Shown: positions 34,844-41,703 of the stretch, piece after piece
Layout of the letters: each line of letters begins with the position of its first letter
How positions within the stretch are numbered: position 1 is the first letter of the stretch
Origin: Paludibacter sp.
GTDB lineage: Bacteria > Bacteroidota > Bacteroidia > Bacteroidales > Paludibacteraceae
Length of the DNA stretch: 43,310 nt
Assembly: GCA_028691965.1 (NCBI GenBank)
Contig: JAQUYE010000019.1
Coordinates: 1-43,310 of the forward strand
Direction of reading: 5' to 3'
Position numbers and translations under genes: made by a program
Notes under the pieces: model-generated
What the model was told of the DNA's origin: nothing
Database searches by the model: none
Seen by the model: the letters and a program-made list of their open reading frames with translations, nothing else

Positions 34844-36670
34844 ATGAATTGGATAAAAATTATCATAGGAAGTTTACTACTGCTGCTTATGGCTTCATGT
34901 GCCAACAGAGCCGCGGGCCCTACGGGTGGCGATAAGGACTCCATACCTCCTGTGGTGCTGCGTTCGGTTCCGGTAAACGGAGCCATTAATTATACAAAGA
35001 AAGAACTCTTTGTGTACTTCAACGAGAATGTAACCCTCGATAAAGTGACGGAGAACTTCATTATCTCTCCTCCACAGGAAGTACAGCCTATTGTAAAGGC
35101 GAATGCCAAAGTGCTGCATGTAACCATCGAAGACGAACTGCTCGACAGTACCACCTACAGCTTATTCTTTGGAAATGCAATTGTCGATTTAAACGAGAAG
35201 AATCCCCTTGAGAACTATCAGTTTGCGTTTGCAACAGGACCTGTTATTGATACCTTGCAAGTGTCCGGTAAACTGTACGATGCCTTTACACTCGATCCTG
35301 TGGCGGGTATCTTTGTGGGTTTACACGCCAGTGTTAAGGACTCGGCAATGTTCACGGATAAGTTTGTGAGGGTTACCAAGACCGACGAGTTCGGCAAATT
35401 TACCATTAAGAATATTAAAGAAGGTAGCTATACTATCTATGCCCTCGGCGATGCAAACAGGGATTTTATGTATCAACCCGGCGAGGCAGTTGCGTTTTAC
35501 CCTTCAGCAGTGGTCCCTGAAGTGCATGTGAAACAGCATTCGGATACACTGTGGACAGATTCAGTGACCATCGACACAATACTGGTGGAGCGTACAATAA
35601 GCTATGTGCCCGATACCATCGTGATGAGTTTATTTAAGGAAGACAAGAAAAGGCAGTACCTGGTGAAGACGGAGCGCCGCGAACCCTATTTGTTGTCGGC
35701 CTTTTTCAATCGCTCACAGGATTCGTTGCCAGTCATTCAGGCACTCAACTTCCCATCTGCATCCTCTTTTTTAGTGCAGGCTAATCAGGCCCTCGACAGC
35801 ATTAACTGGTGGATTCCCGATTCGTCGGTTTACTTAAAAGATACGCTGTTATTGTCGATTCAGTACATGAAGACCGACTCGCTGTTTAATTTTGTATCGC
35901 AGACAGATACCCTGAAGCTGGCGATGCGCCGGCAACCAAACTCTAAGGCAACCCCCATAGTTCCCGAACTTAAGTTATCGTCGAACCTTGCCAGTGCATT
36001 CGACCTGAACGAAGAGATCCGACTTAAATTTGACCGGCCGGTACAGTTTGCCGACACCTCACTGATTGAGTTATTGCACAAAAAAGATACCTTGCTCATA
36101 CCGGTAGCTTACAGTCTGACGCCACGTGATTCGATAGGGCTCAGCTATGCTGTCAGTTATGAACGGGAAGCGGGAGAAAGTTATGAGATGAAGGTCGATT
36201 CGGCCGCCTTTACAAGTATCTATCAGACTGTTAACAAAGCATGGAAGAGTAGTTTTAAGCTGAAGACAGCCGAAGATTATTCGTCCCTGAAGATCGTGTT
36301 AGCTCCCTATGATTCGCTGGCCATCCTGCAGGTAATTGATGCTAAGGAAAGCGTGATTCAGGAGCAGAAGGCCCTTGAAAAAGGAAATCTGTTTGAATAC
36401 CTGCAGCCCGGCGATTATTATGTGAAATTATTTATTGATGCCAATCAAAATGGCAAATGGGATCCCGGAGATTTACTGAAACGACGCTATCCCGAGAAGG
36501 TGCTTTACTACAAGAAGTCCCTTAGTCTGAAGGCCAACTGGGAACTCGAGGAAAGCTGGGATATTGGGTCGGTAGCCGATCCTTACCTGAAGCCGGATGA
36601 GCTGGATATTATAAAGAAGAAACAACCTAAGGAAGGCAAAAAGGCTGCCGGCAATAACCGGACACGGTGA
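34844..36670 (+). CDS. Ig-like domain (Big_5-type) lipoprotein
   Basis: A 608-residue probable lipoprotein. The signal peptide ends LLLMASC, with C19 as the lipid-modified cysteine, followed by the Bacteroidetes-type GPTGGDKDSIPP mature start. Residues about 37-125 (PPVVLRSVPVNGAINYTKKELFVYFNENVTL...) form a bacterial Ig-like domain of the Big_5 type. A carboxypeptidase-regulatory-like domain (KFTIKNIKEGSYTIYALGDANRDF) follows, and a second Big_5-like region (DLNEEIRLKFDRPVQFADTS) begins near 385. Its role is unknown; this architecture is widespread in Bacteroidales. It is the last gene of the plus-strand run and converges on ruvC. Confidence 0.87.
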   Translation: MNWIKIIIGSLLLLLMASCANRAAGPTGGDKDSIPPVVLRSVPVNGAINYTKKELFVYFNENVTLDKVTENFIISPPQEVQPIVKANAKVLHVTIEDELLDSTTYSLFFGNAIVDLNEKNPLENYQFAFATGPVIDTLQVSGKLYDAFTLDPVAGIFVGLHASVKDSAMFTDKFVRVTKTDEFGKFTIKNIKEGSYTIYALGDANRDFMYQPGEAVAFYPSAVVPEVHVKQHSDTLWTDSVTIDTILVERTISYVPDTIVMSLFKEDKKRQYLVKTERREPYLLSAFFNRSQDSLPVIQALNFPSASSFLVQANQALDSINWWIPDSSVYLKDTLLLSIQYMKTDSLFNFVSQTDTLKLAMRRQPNSKATPIVPELKLSSNLASAFDLNEEIRLKFDRPVQFADTSLIELLHKKDTLLIPVAYSLTPRDSIGLSYAVSYEREAGESYEMKVDSAAFTSIYQTVNKAWKSSFKLKTAEDYSSLKIVLAPYDSLAILQVIDAKESVIQEQKALEKGNLFEYLQPGDYYVKLFIDANQNGKWDPGDLLKRRYPEKVLYYKKSLSLKANWELEESWDIGSVADPYLKPDELDIIKKKQPKEGKKAAGNNRTR

Positions 36671-36727
36671 TAGATAATCCTGACGGGGTATGTTGAAATT
36701 CCCGGTTGGGTAGCTTAATAAACCTGC

Positions 36728-37330
36728 TTAGGTAGTTGGATCCGGCTCTTCGTCAGGAGCAGTATTTTGTTGTGTTCGCACCCTGGACTTATTCTTAGAT
36801 ACAAAGTCCTTCCAGCCACTGTACGAAGCATCACCTGTGGGTCGGCCCGACTGCAGAAAATGACAGTAAGCCGCTGCCAGTCCGTCGGTAGCATCCAGCT
36901 GAGGCAGCATGTCAGCGGCAGGGATATTCAGGTACCTGCGCAGCAGATCGGCCACCTGCTCCTTTGATGCACTGCCACTCCCCGTTATAGCCATTTTAAT
37001 TTTCAACGGAGCATATTCAGTAATGGGAAGGTTGCGGTAAAGGGCTGCCGACATGGCCACTCCCTGTGCCCGTCCCAGTTTAAGCATCGACTGAACATTC
37101 TTCCCAAAGAAAGGAGCTTCAATGGCCAGTGCTTCCGGTTTAAACTCATCAATCAATGATAAAGTACGGTTGAAAATCTTTTGTAGTTTTAAATAGTGGT
37201 CCTTGTATTTTTTAAGATCCAGCACACCCATCGCCAGTAGTCGCACCTTATTACCATCCACGGCAATAAGTCCGTAGCCCATAATTGTGGTTCCGGGATC
37301 GATGCCTAAAATTATTTTTTCTTTGCTCAT
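36728..37330 (-). CDS. ruvC: Holliday junction resolvase RuvC
   Basis: A 200-residue endonuclease that cuts Holliday junctions made by recombination, acting with RuvAB. The catalytic acids are visible: D11 in LGIDPGTT, E71 in [10 protein letters not shown], and D146/D149 in DATDGLA. I chose ATG 37328-37330 ([13 protein letters not shown]), because a start 60 bases further upstream adds an unrelated N-terminus. After the catalytic core there is a ~40-residue polar tail ending in PDEEPDPTT, longer than in E. coli but not unusual in this phylum. The start overlaps the stop of the DUF4286 gene by four bases. Confidence 0.96.
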   Translation of the reverse strand: MSKEKIILGIDPGTTIMGYGLIAVDGNKVRLLAMGVLDLKKYKDHYLKLQKIFNRTLSLIDEFKPEALAIEAPFFGKNVQSMLKLGRAQGVAMSAALYRNLPITEYAPLKIKMAITGSGSASKEQVADLLRRYLNIPAADMLPQLDATDGLAAAYCHFLQSGRPTGDASYSGWKDFVSKNKSRVRTQQNTAPDEEPDPTT

Positions 37331-37632
37331 GCGAGTACTTCCAGGGTGGTGGCAAAAAACAGAACGTTCCCCCCGAACCGGCCTGTACACACCTTCTGCA
37401 ATTCATTCCCATAACTGGTAAGCCAGTCCTGTATGTTTTCAGCCGAGGCTGTATGAAACTGCAGGGCAAACGAAATTCCATCCTCCTGATTTTCGGAATG
37501 CACTTTAGTAAGTTGGGGAGTATGAAAGATTCCGGTACCGGTAATGGAAGGGATAAATAGCGTACGAACCCATTCGTTCCAGGAAGGAATCAAGGGTTCA
37601 GTAACCAGGAATGTGAGGTTGAGTATAAACAT
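37327..37632 (-). CDS. DUF4286 family small protein
   Basis: A 101-residue protein of the DUF4286 family, whose members are short ferredoxin-fold-like proteins common in Bacteroidetes. The sequence [22 protein letters not shown] is the typical N-terminus, followed by [21 protein letters not shown] and [15 protein letters not shown] chose ATG 37632 because an ATG at 37656 falls inside the TACATTTG promoter box. It overlaps ruvC by four bases and is therefore translationally coupled with it. Its function is unknown. Confidence 0.85.
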   Translation of the reverse strand: MFILNLTFLVTEPLIPSWNEWVRTLFIPSITGTGIFHTPQLTKVHSENQEDGISFALQFHTASAENIQDWLTSYGNELQKVCTGRFGGNVLFFATTLEVLA

Positions 37633-37653
37633 GGAACGCATAAAAAATTTATA

Positions 37654-37661
37654 CAAATGTA
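37654..37661 (-). promoter_or_regulatory. -7 promoter box for the DUF4286-ruvC operon
   Basis: The reverse strand reads TACATTTG, matching TAnnTTTG, 22 bp before ATG 37632. Confidence 0.6.
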
Positions 37662-37683
37662 GTGATAATTTGCAAAACTTGCT

Positions 37684-37691
37684 TATCTTTG
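37684..37691 (+). promoter_or_regulatory. -7 promoter box for tRNA-Ala
   Basis: TATCTTTG matches TAnnTTTG 23 bp before the tRNA. A TTTG at 37669-37672 is only 11 bp away, too near to be its -33 element. Confidence 0.6.
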
Positions 37692-37713
37692 CACCGCAAT
37701 TTTAAGCAACAAC

Positions 37714-37787
37714 GGGGGTTTAGCTCATCTGGCTAGAGCGCGACACTGGCAGTGTCGAGGTGACCGGTTCGAGTCCGGTAATCTCCA
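37714..37787 (+). tRNA. tRNA-Ala (GGC)
   Basis: The acceptor GGGGGTT (37714-37720) pairs with AATCTCC (37780-37786) through two G-U pairs. One of these is G3:U70, the identity element of alanine tRNAs. The anticodon stem CGACA/TGTCG encloses CTGGCAG, with anticodon GGC at 37748-37750. The discriminator is A at 37787 and CCA is not encoded. Confidence 0.95.
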
Positions 37788-37792
37788 CTTTT

Positions 37793-37827
37793 TTAATTGT
37801 TAGTTGTTAATTGTTAATTGTTAATTG
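37793..37827. repeat. Five tandem heptamers TTA(A/G)TTG
   Basis: Five contiguous seven-base units read TTAATTG, TTAGTTG, then TTAATTG three times. The same unit occurs inverted as two CAATTAA copies at 37974-37987, and again as TTAATTG-TTAGTTG at 1799-1812 between tusA and the dsrE2-like gene. Confidence 0.85.
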
Positions 37828-37899
37828 GGGCTGCGGGATGTAGTAAGTTTGTTCTGTTAACTCATACGTTAGAAATAATTATTCAATTAAAAAGCATGT

Positions 37900-37936
37900 A
37901 AAAGGAGAAGAAATCTAAGTTTCTTCTCCTTTTTTT
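37900..37936 (+). terminator. Rho-independent terminator downstream of tRNA-Ala
   Basis: AAAAGGAGAAGAAA (37900-37913) and TTTCTTCTCCTTTT (37920-37933) make a perfect 14-bp stem with a 6-base loop, followed by T residues to 37936. It lies about 110 bp after tRNA-Ala with no gene between them. Confidence 0.88.
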
Positions 37937-37973
37937 AACTCTTCTCTGGCCATTACCTTGCTGTTAACAATAG

Positions 37974-37987
37974 CAATTAACAATTAA
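37974..37987. repeat. Two tandem CAATTAA heptamers (inverted copy of 37793-37827)
   Basis: Two CAATTAA units are the reverse complement of the TTAATTG units 150 bp upstream. The two blocks therefore enclose the terminator as an inverted pair. Confidence 0.8.
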
Positions 37988-38059
37988 TCTTCTCGTTGGA
38001 GTTGAAAGCTCCTTGTATTTGGTCAAATTGATAAAAAGCATATGCCATTTTTGCTTGTC

Positions 38060-38257
38060 ACGCCTTATATGCGTAATCCGCATACGAGATGTGATGAACT
38101 TCCATATGTCATGTGAGGGTCTTTAACATGTCATATGCGGATCTTCCACATGACATATGAGAATTTGTAACATGACATATGAGAATCTGTAACATGACAT
38201 ATGCGGATCTGTTATATGACATATGCGGGTTTGGTACATGACATATGCGGGTTTGGT
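38060..38257. repeat. Nine-unit 22-bp tandem array with ACATGACATATG core
   Basis: Nine contiguous units of exactly 22 bp start at 38060, 38082, 38104, 38126, 38148, 38170, 38192, 38214 and 38236. The best-conserved units (38148-38257) begin with ACATGACATATG or ATATGACATATG, then about 10 less conserved bases (such as CGGATCTGTT, AGAATTTGTA or CGGGTTTGGT). The first two or three units are more diverged. CATATG is itself palindromic. The unit at 38104 carries the core inverted (CATATGTCATGT), which can pair with the next unit's ACATGTCATATG with one mismatch. Confidence 0.9.
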
Positions 38258-38329
38258 ACACGAGGTGAGTTGGCCGTTTTAACCTGGCCTGATGGTTAAA
38301 TAGCATTGGTTGTTTTGGGAAGTTGCCTG

Positions 38330-38362
38330 TAAGCAAACAGGCAGGTAGGTTTAAGCAAACAG
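38330..38362. repeat. 11-bp direct repeat TAAGCAAACAG at 22-bp spacing
   Basis: TAAGCAAACAG occurs at 38330-38340 and 38352-38362, exactly 22 bp apart, just after the stop of the frameshifted minus-strand gene. GCCTGT and ACAGGC (38325-38342) can also form a short hairpin around the first copy. Confidence 0.75.
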
Positions 38363-38735
38363 TTAATTTTCCTTACGCGTTTCGGGGAATACATTGGGAC
38401 TAAACAGCGAGGGTCTGTCACAGGGAAAGGTGTAATCGGAGATCTGCACACCACGGTAAGCAATCGGTACGAAAGAAGGATACAGTCGGTGTGTTACGAA
38501 GATGAATGCAGGTTTTTTGATACATTTTGTGTGTAGAGCATACCCGGTCATATCGGATCCCCTGAGTTGCCCTTGCTATCGACAGCTTAGTAAGAGTTAA
38601 AATGGTTAATATCGACACTACTACCGGTAGAATAACGTACGACCACACCCCTAACGGAACAACAGTCGCCAGTTGCCCATCTGTAATGGAGAGTAAAAAT
38701 AACAGAAGAAGTAGTATCAGGACTTGTGCTTTCAT
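38363..38735 (-). pseudogene. Small two-helix membrane protein gene interrupted by a frameshift
   Basis: Reading from ATG 38735 gives MKAQVLILLLLLFLLSITDG, then PLGVWSYVILPVVVSILTILTLTK, two hydrophobic helices, and next LSIARATQG. At the run of four cytosines 38559-38562 (GGGG on the coding strand) the frame shifts. One base fewer would continue as SDMTGYALHTKCIKKPAFIF, then VTHRLYPSFVPIAYRGVQIS, ending FPCDRPSLFSPNVFPETRKEN and a stop at 38363. The joined product would be about 123 residues with a cytoplasmic or periplasmic tail. I do not recognise the family. The break could be a real mutation, a slippage site or a sequencing error in the homopolymer. In the current frame the protein ends with an unrelated tail near 38418. 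Confidence 0.5.
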
Positions 38736-38769
38736 GGGTGTAAATATAGGGCAGTTCAGCCGTAATAAA

Positions 38770-38804
38770 TTGCACAAATGTGGGCAATACTTGCACAATT
38801 GTGG
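38770..38804. promoter_or_regulatory. Paired near-palindromic sites TTGCACAA(A/T)TGTGG
   Basis: TTGCACAAATGTGG (38770-38783) and TTGCACAATTGTGG (38791-38804) are direct repeats 21 bp apart. Each contains a CACAA-TTGTG-type palindrome (perfect in the second, one mismatch in the first). They lie 35-70 bp upstream of the frameshifted gene start at 38735, where operator sites would be expected. Confidence 0.5.
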
Positions 38805-38838
38805 TTTTTTTAGTGGAGATCCTTGCTTACTTCCCCCC

Positions 38839-38880
38839 CAAAAAAAAAGAGGGTGACTCCCGTTTACGGATCACCCTCTT
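38839..38880 (-). terminator. Rho-independent terminator of dnaK
   Basis: On the plus strand AAGAGGGTGA and TCACCCTCTT (38871-38880) form a 10-bp stem. The A9 run at 38840-38848 supplies the T-tract on the minus strand. It lies about 20 bp after the dnaK stop. Confidence 0.85.
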
Positions 38881-38898
38881 TATTACTATACTGGTATT

Positions 38899-40815
38899 TT
38901 ACTTCACTTCTTCGAAATCGACATCGGTAACATCACCCTGTTGGTTGCTGTTATCGCCCTGTTGTCCGCCGAAGTCCTGCTGTGCGCCACCCTGAGCACC
39001 GCCCTGTGCATTCTGAGCGTTGTACATATCCTGACTGGCAGCCTGGAATACGTCGTTCAGTTCTTTTGTTGCTGCGTCGATAGCAGGGATGTCCTGACTT
39101 TTGTGAGCTTCTTTCAGTTTGCTTAAAGCACTTTCGATAGCTCCTTTCTTGTCGGCAGGTAACTTATCCCCCAGATCGGTTAATTGCTTTTCGGTCTGGA
39201 ATATCAGACTGTCGGCATGGTTCAGTTTGTCAATTTTTTCTTTTTCGCGTGCGTCAGCTTCTGCATTTGCAGCTGCCTCGTCTTTCATGCGCTTGATTTC
39301 TGCATCGCTTAAGCCCGATGAAGCTTCAATACGGATGCTCTGTTCCTTACCGGTTGCTTTATCGCGGGCCGACACGTGGAGAATACCATTCGCATCGATA
39401 TCGAAGGTTACTTCAATCTGAGGTTCACCACGACGGGCAGGCATAATGCCATCCAGGTGGAAGCGACCCAGTGATTTATTTTGGTTAGCCATCGGACGTT
39501 CTCCCTGCAATACGTGGATTTCAACTGAAGGCTGATTGTCGGCAGCAGTTGAGAAAGTTTCCGACTTTTTCGAAGGAATGGTAGTGTTCGACTCGATCAG
39601 TTTGGTCATTACTCCACCCATGGTTTCGATACCCAGCGACAGAGGAGTTACGTCGAGAAGCAATACATCTTTCACATCGCCCGAAAGCACACCACCCTGG
39701 ATAGCAGCACCTACGGCTACCACTTCGTCGGGGTTAACTCCCTTCGAAGGAGCTTTTCCAAAGAATTTCTCAACAGCAGTCTGAATAGCAGGAATACGGG
39801 TTGAACCACCCACCAGAATTACTTCATCAATGTCGCGGGTTGTTAAGCCGGCGTTTTGAAGAGCAGTACGGCAAGGTTCAATGGTACGCTGAATCAGGTC
39901 GTCGATTAATTGCTCAAATTTAGCACGGGTTAAGGTACGTACAAGGTGACGTGGAATTCCGTCTACCGGCATGATGTAAGGCAGGTTGATTTCCGAAGAA
40001 GTAGTGTTCGAAAGCTCAATCTTCGCTTTTTCAGCAGCTTCTTTCAAACGCTGAAGTGCCATAGGATCTTTGCTTAAGTCGATACCACCGTTTTCATTCT
40101 TAAACTCCTGTACCAACCAGTCGATAATACGGTGGTCGAAATCATCACCCCCTAAGTGAGTATCACCATCGGTTGATTTTACTTCAAATACACCATCGCC
40201 CAGTTCAAGTATCGACACGTCGTGAGTACCCCCACCACAGTCGAACACGGCAATCTTCATGTCTTTGTTGGTCTTGTCCAACCCATAGGCCAGGGCTGCG
40301 GCAGTAGGTTCGTTGATAATACGACGAACAGTCAGACCGGCAATTTCGCCTGCTTCCTTGGTAGCCTGGCGTTGAGAGTCGTTAAAGTAGGCAGGAACAG
40401 TTATAACTGCTTCTGTAACTTCCTGTCCCAGGTATTCTTCAGCTGTTTTCTTCATTTTCTGAAGAATGATAGCCGAAATTTCCTGTGGAGTATAGAATCG
40501 TCCGTCGATATCAACACGAGGGGTGTTGTTGTCGCCCTTGATTACTTTATAAGGTACACGACCGATCTCCTTGCTCAGACGATCGTAGGTTTCGCCCATG
40601 AACCGTTTGATGGAGAATACTGTTTTTGTAGGGTTAGTAATGGCCTGACGTTTAGCAGGATCACCTACCTTGCGTTCGCCTCCGTCCACAAAACCTACTA
40701 CTGATGGCGTTGTACGTTTACCTTCGCTGTTGGTTATCACGATAGGTTCGTTACCTTCCATTACGGAAACACAAGAGTTTGTGGTTCCTAAGTCAATTCC
40801 AATAATTTTTCCCAT
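38899..40815 (-). CDS. dnaK: Molecular chaperone DnaK (Hsp70)
   Basis: A 638-residue Hsp70 that folds and disaggregates proteins with DnaJ and GrpE. The ATPase domain begins [24 protein letters not shown]. It contains [22 protein letters not shown], and a second phosphate loop reads [14 protein letters not shown] where many DnaKs have LGGGTFD. The interdomain linker [18 protein letters not shown] is intact, followed by the substrate-binding domain and lid. The Gly/Gln-rich tail ends in DVDFEEVK. dnaJ and grpE are not adjacent. The gene is bounded by a terminator on its 3' side and by two terminator-like hairpins before it. No clear TAnnTTTG box is seen within 90 bp of the start, so the promoter remains undefined. 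Confidence 0.98.
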   Translation of the reverse strand: MGKIIGIDLGTTNSCVSVMEGNEPIVITNSEGKRTTPSVVGFVDGGERKVGDPAKRQAITNPTKTVFSIKRFMGETYDRLSKEIGRVPYKVIKGDNNTPRVDIDGRFYTPQEISAIILQKMKKTAEEYLGQEVTEAVITVPAYFNDSQRQATKEAGEIAGLTVRRIINEPTAAALAYGLDKTNKDMKIAVFDCGGGTHDVSILELGDGVFEVKSTDGDTHLGGDDFDHRIIDWLVQEFKNENGGIDLSKDPMALQRLKEAAEKAKIELSNTTSSEINLPYIMPVDGIPRHLVRTLTRAKFEQLIDDLIQRTIEPCRTALQNAGLTTRDIDEVILVGGSTRIPAIQTAVEKFFGKAPSKGVNPDEVVAVGAAIQGGVLSGDVKDVLLLDVTPLSLGIETMGGVMTKLIESNTTIPSKKSETFSTAADNQPSVEIHVLQGERPMANQNKSLGRFHLDGIMPARRGEPQIEVTFDIDANGILHVSARDKATGKEQSIRIEASSGLSDAEIKRMKDEAAANAEADAREKEKIDKLNHADSLIFQTEKQLTDLGDKLPADKKGAIESALSKLKEAHKSQDIPAIDAATKELNDVFQAASQDMYNAQNAQGGAQGGAQQDFGGQQGDNSNQQGDVTDVDFEEVK

Positions 40816-40904
40816 TTTTTTACTATATGTACTATGTTAGATTTTTATTTTTTTCAACGCTGAGAATCAGACAAAGCATGTGCCATGGGGTTAAATCATA
40901 AAAA

Positions 40905-40935
40905 ACCTGACAAATTTTCAGATAACCTGTCAGGT
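40905..40935 (-). terminator. Terminator-like hairpin upstream of dnaK
   Basis: ACCTGACA (40905-40912) and TGTCAGGT (40928-40935) pair over 8 bp around a 15-base loop. On the minus strand it is followed by six T residues (A6 at 40900-40905). It may stop read-through from the MaoC gene or form part of the dnaK leader. A short alternative pairing CTGA/TCAG overlaps the same bases. Confidence 0.5.
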
Positions 40936-40998
40936 GAAAGCACAAAAGCAAATCGAATACGGTAAAAAAGTCAAAAAACAACACAGTTAATAAACAAA

Positions 40999-41033
40999 CT
41001 GCTCTTCAACTACCTGATGGAGTTGAAGAGCAG
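40999..41033 (-). terminator. Terminator hairpin after the MaoC-type dehydratase gene
   Basis: CTGCTCTTCAACT (40999-41011) and AGTTGAAGAGCAG (41021-41033) form a perfect 13-bp stem with a 9-base loop, 28 bp after the MaoC gene stop. The minus strand continues T-rich (TTTGTTTATT), although without a pure T-tract. Confidence 0.75.
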
Positions 41034-41060
41034 TAAGTGATAACTGATAGACAAGTAAAA

Positions 41061-41531
41061 TTATTGCTCAATAAAATTATACAGAAAAACTATCGTAGCT
41101 TCGAAGGCTGGTTTTTTTGAGTCTTTAATTTCCATTGTTGCCTGTATCTCCGCTTTTGAAACTCCCCGGAGATTTACCAGCGAATTTAATTTGCAGCGTA
41201 CACGCACTTCGCTGTTCACTTTAACTGCTTGTCCGAACCTCAATTTCTCGATGCCGTAATTCACGGTAAGTTTCGAATTACGCACTTCCACGATTTGTTC
41301 CCACAGGTGAGGAAGAATGGAAAGGTTTAAATAACCATGCGCTATAGTTGTTGTAAACGGACTTTCTTTAGCACATCGTTCGGCATCAGTGTGAATCCAT
41401 TGATGGTCGAGGGTAGCATCAGCAAAGAGGTTAATTTGTTCCTGGGTAATTGTCAAATAATCCGAAACTCCAATTTCCTTACCGAGGAATTGCTCAAGTT
41501 CGGCATGACTGTTAACTACGATACGGCTCAT
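41061..41531 (-). CDS. MaoC-family (hot-dog fold) dehydratase
   Basis: A 156-residue hot-dog protein of the MaoC/(R)-specific enoyl-CoA hydratase type. The active-site segment is FADATLDHQWIHTDAERCAKESPF, with D42 and H47 in the positions of the Asp/His pair of PhaJ-like hydratases. IAHGYLNLSILP and VNYGIEKLRFGQAVKVNSEVRV follow, as is usual for the family. The substrate is unknown; it could serve fatty acid or branched acyl-CoA metabolism. I chose ATG 41531 because an in-frame ATG at 41624 would precede the TACTTTTG promoter box at 41604-41611. The gene is monocistronic, between a promoter and a terminator. Confidence 0.9.
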   Translation of the reverse strand: MSRIVVNSHAELEQFLGKEIGVSDYLTITQEQINLFADATLDHQWIHTDAERCAKESPFTTTIAHGYLNLSILPHLWEQIVEVRNSKLTVNYGIEKLRFGQAVKVNSEVRVRCKLNSLVNLRGVSKAEIQATMEIKDSKKPAFEATIVFLYNFIEQ

Positions 41532-41603
41532 ATAATAGGGTATTTTATAAAATAATAATTGAGTTGTCGGGTCATTAAACTGCACATTCAATTTATTTAT
41601 GTG

Positions 41604-41611
41604 CAAAAGTA
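41604..41611 (-). promoter_or_regulatory. -7 promoter box for the MaoC-type gene
   Basis: The reverse strand reads TACTTTTG, matching TAnnTTTG. It places transcription start after the alternative ATG at 41624 and leaves a leader of about 65 bases before ATG 41531. Confidence 0.6.
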
Positions 41612-41656
41612 AGTAAAAAAACAAGTATTACAAAATATATGGATGAAAAAAAATGA

Positions 41657-41688
41657 TTTGCAGATATAGAGCAATTTCTTTACTTTTG
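41657..41688 (+). promoter_or_regulatory. Promoter of pyrH-frr (-33 TTTG, N20, -7 TACTTTTG)
   Basis: TTTG at 41657-41660 and TACTTTTG at 41681-41688 are 20 bp apart. The predicted start point is less than 10 bases before ATG 41704, which rules out the in-frame ATG at 41653 and implies a very short leader. Confidence 0.7.
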
Positions 41689-41703
41689 CTAAAAAAAGAA
41701 AAG

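Larger units (their letters stand above)
37788..38362. other. Gene-free stretch of 575 bp with repeats
   Basis: No convincing gene lies here. It holds the heptamer blocks, the tRNA-Ala terminator, the 22-bp tandem array (38060-38257) and an 11-bp direct repeat at 22-bp spacing (38330-38362). The minus-strand open frame across the array (38109-38336) follows the repeat and shows no protein-like composition. Confidence 0.75.

Noticed and set aside
37669-37672. TTTG as -33 element for tRNA-Ala
   Set aside because: Only 11 bp separate it from the -7 box; about 19 are expected.
38060-38257. CRISPR array
   Set aside because: Units are contiguous 22-mers with semi-conserved halves, so there are no unique spacers, and no cas gene is nearby.
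38109-38336. 75-residue minus-strand open frame across the 22-bp array
   Set aside because: It exists only because the repeats lack stops in this frame; 22 is not a multiple of three and the peptide is a repeat artefact.
38602-38856. 84-residue plus-strand open frame
   Set aside because: It overlaps the better-supported minus-strand membrane-protein gene and the dnaK terminator, and ends in homopolymer-derived PPQKKRG.
41532-41624. Longer N-terminus for the MaoC-type protein
   Set aside because: It starts upstream of the TACTTTTG promoter box and adds sequence unlike the family.
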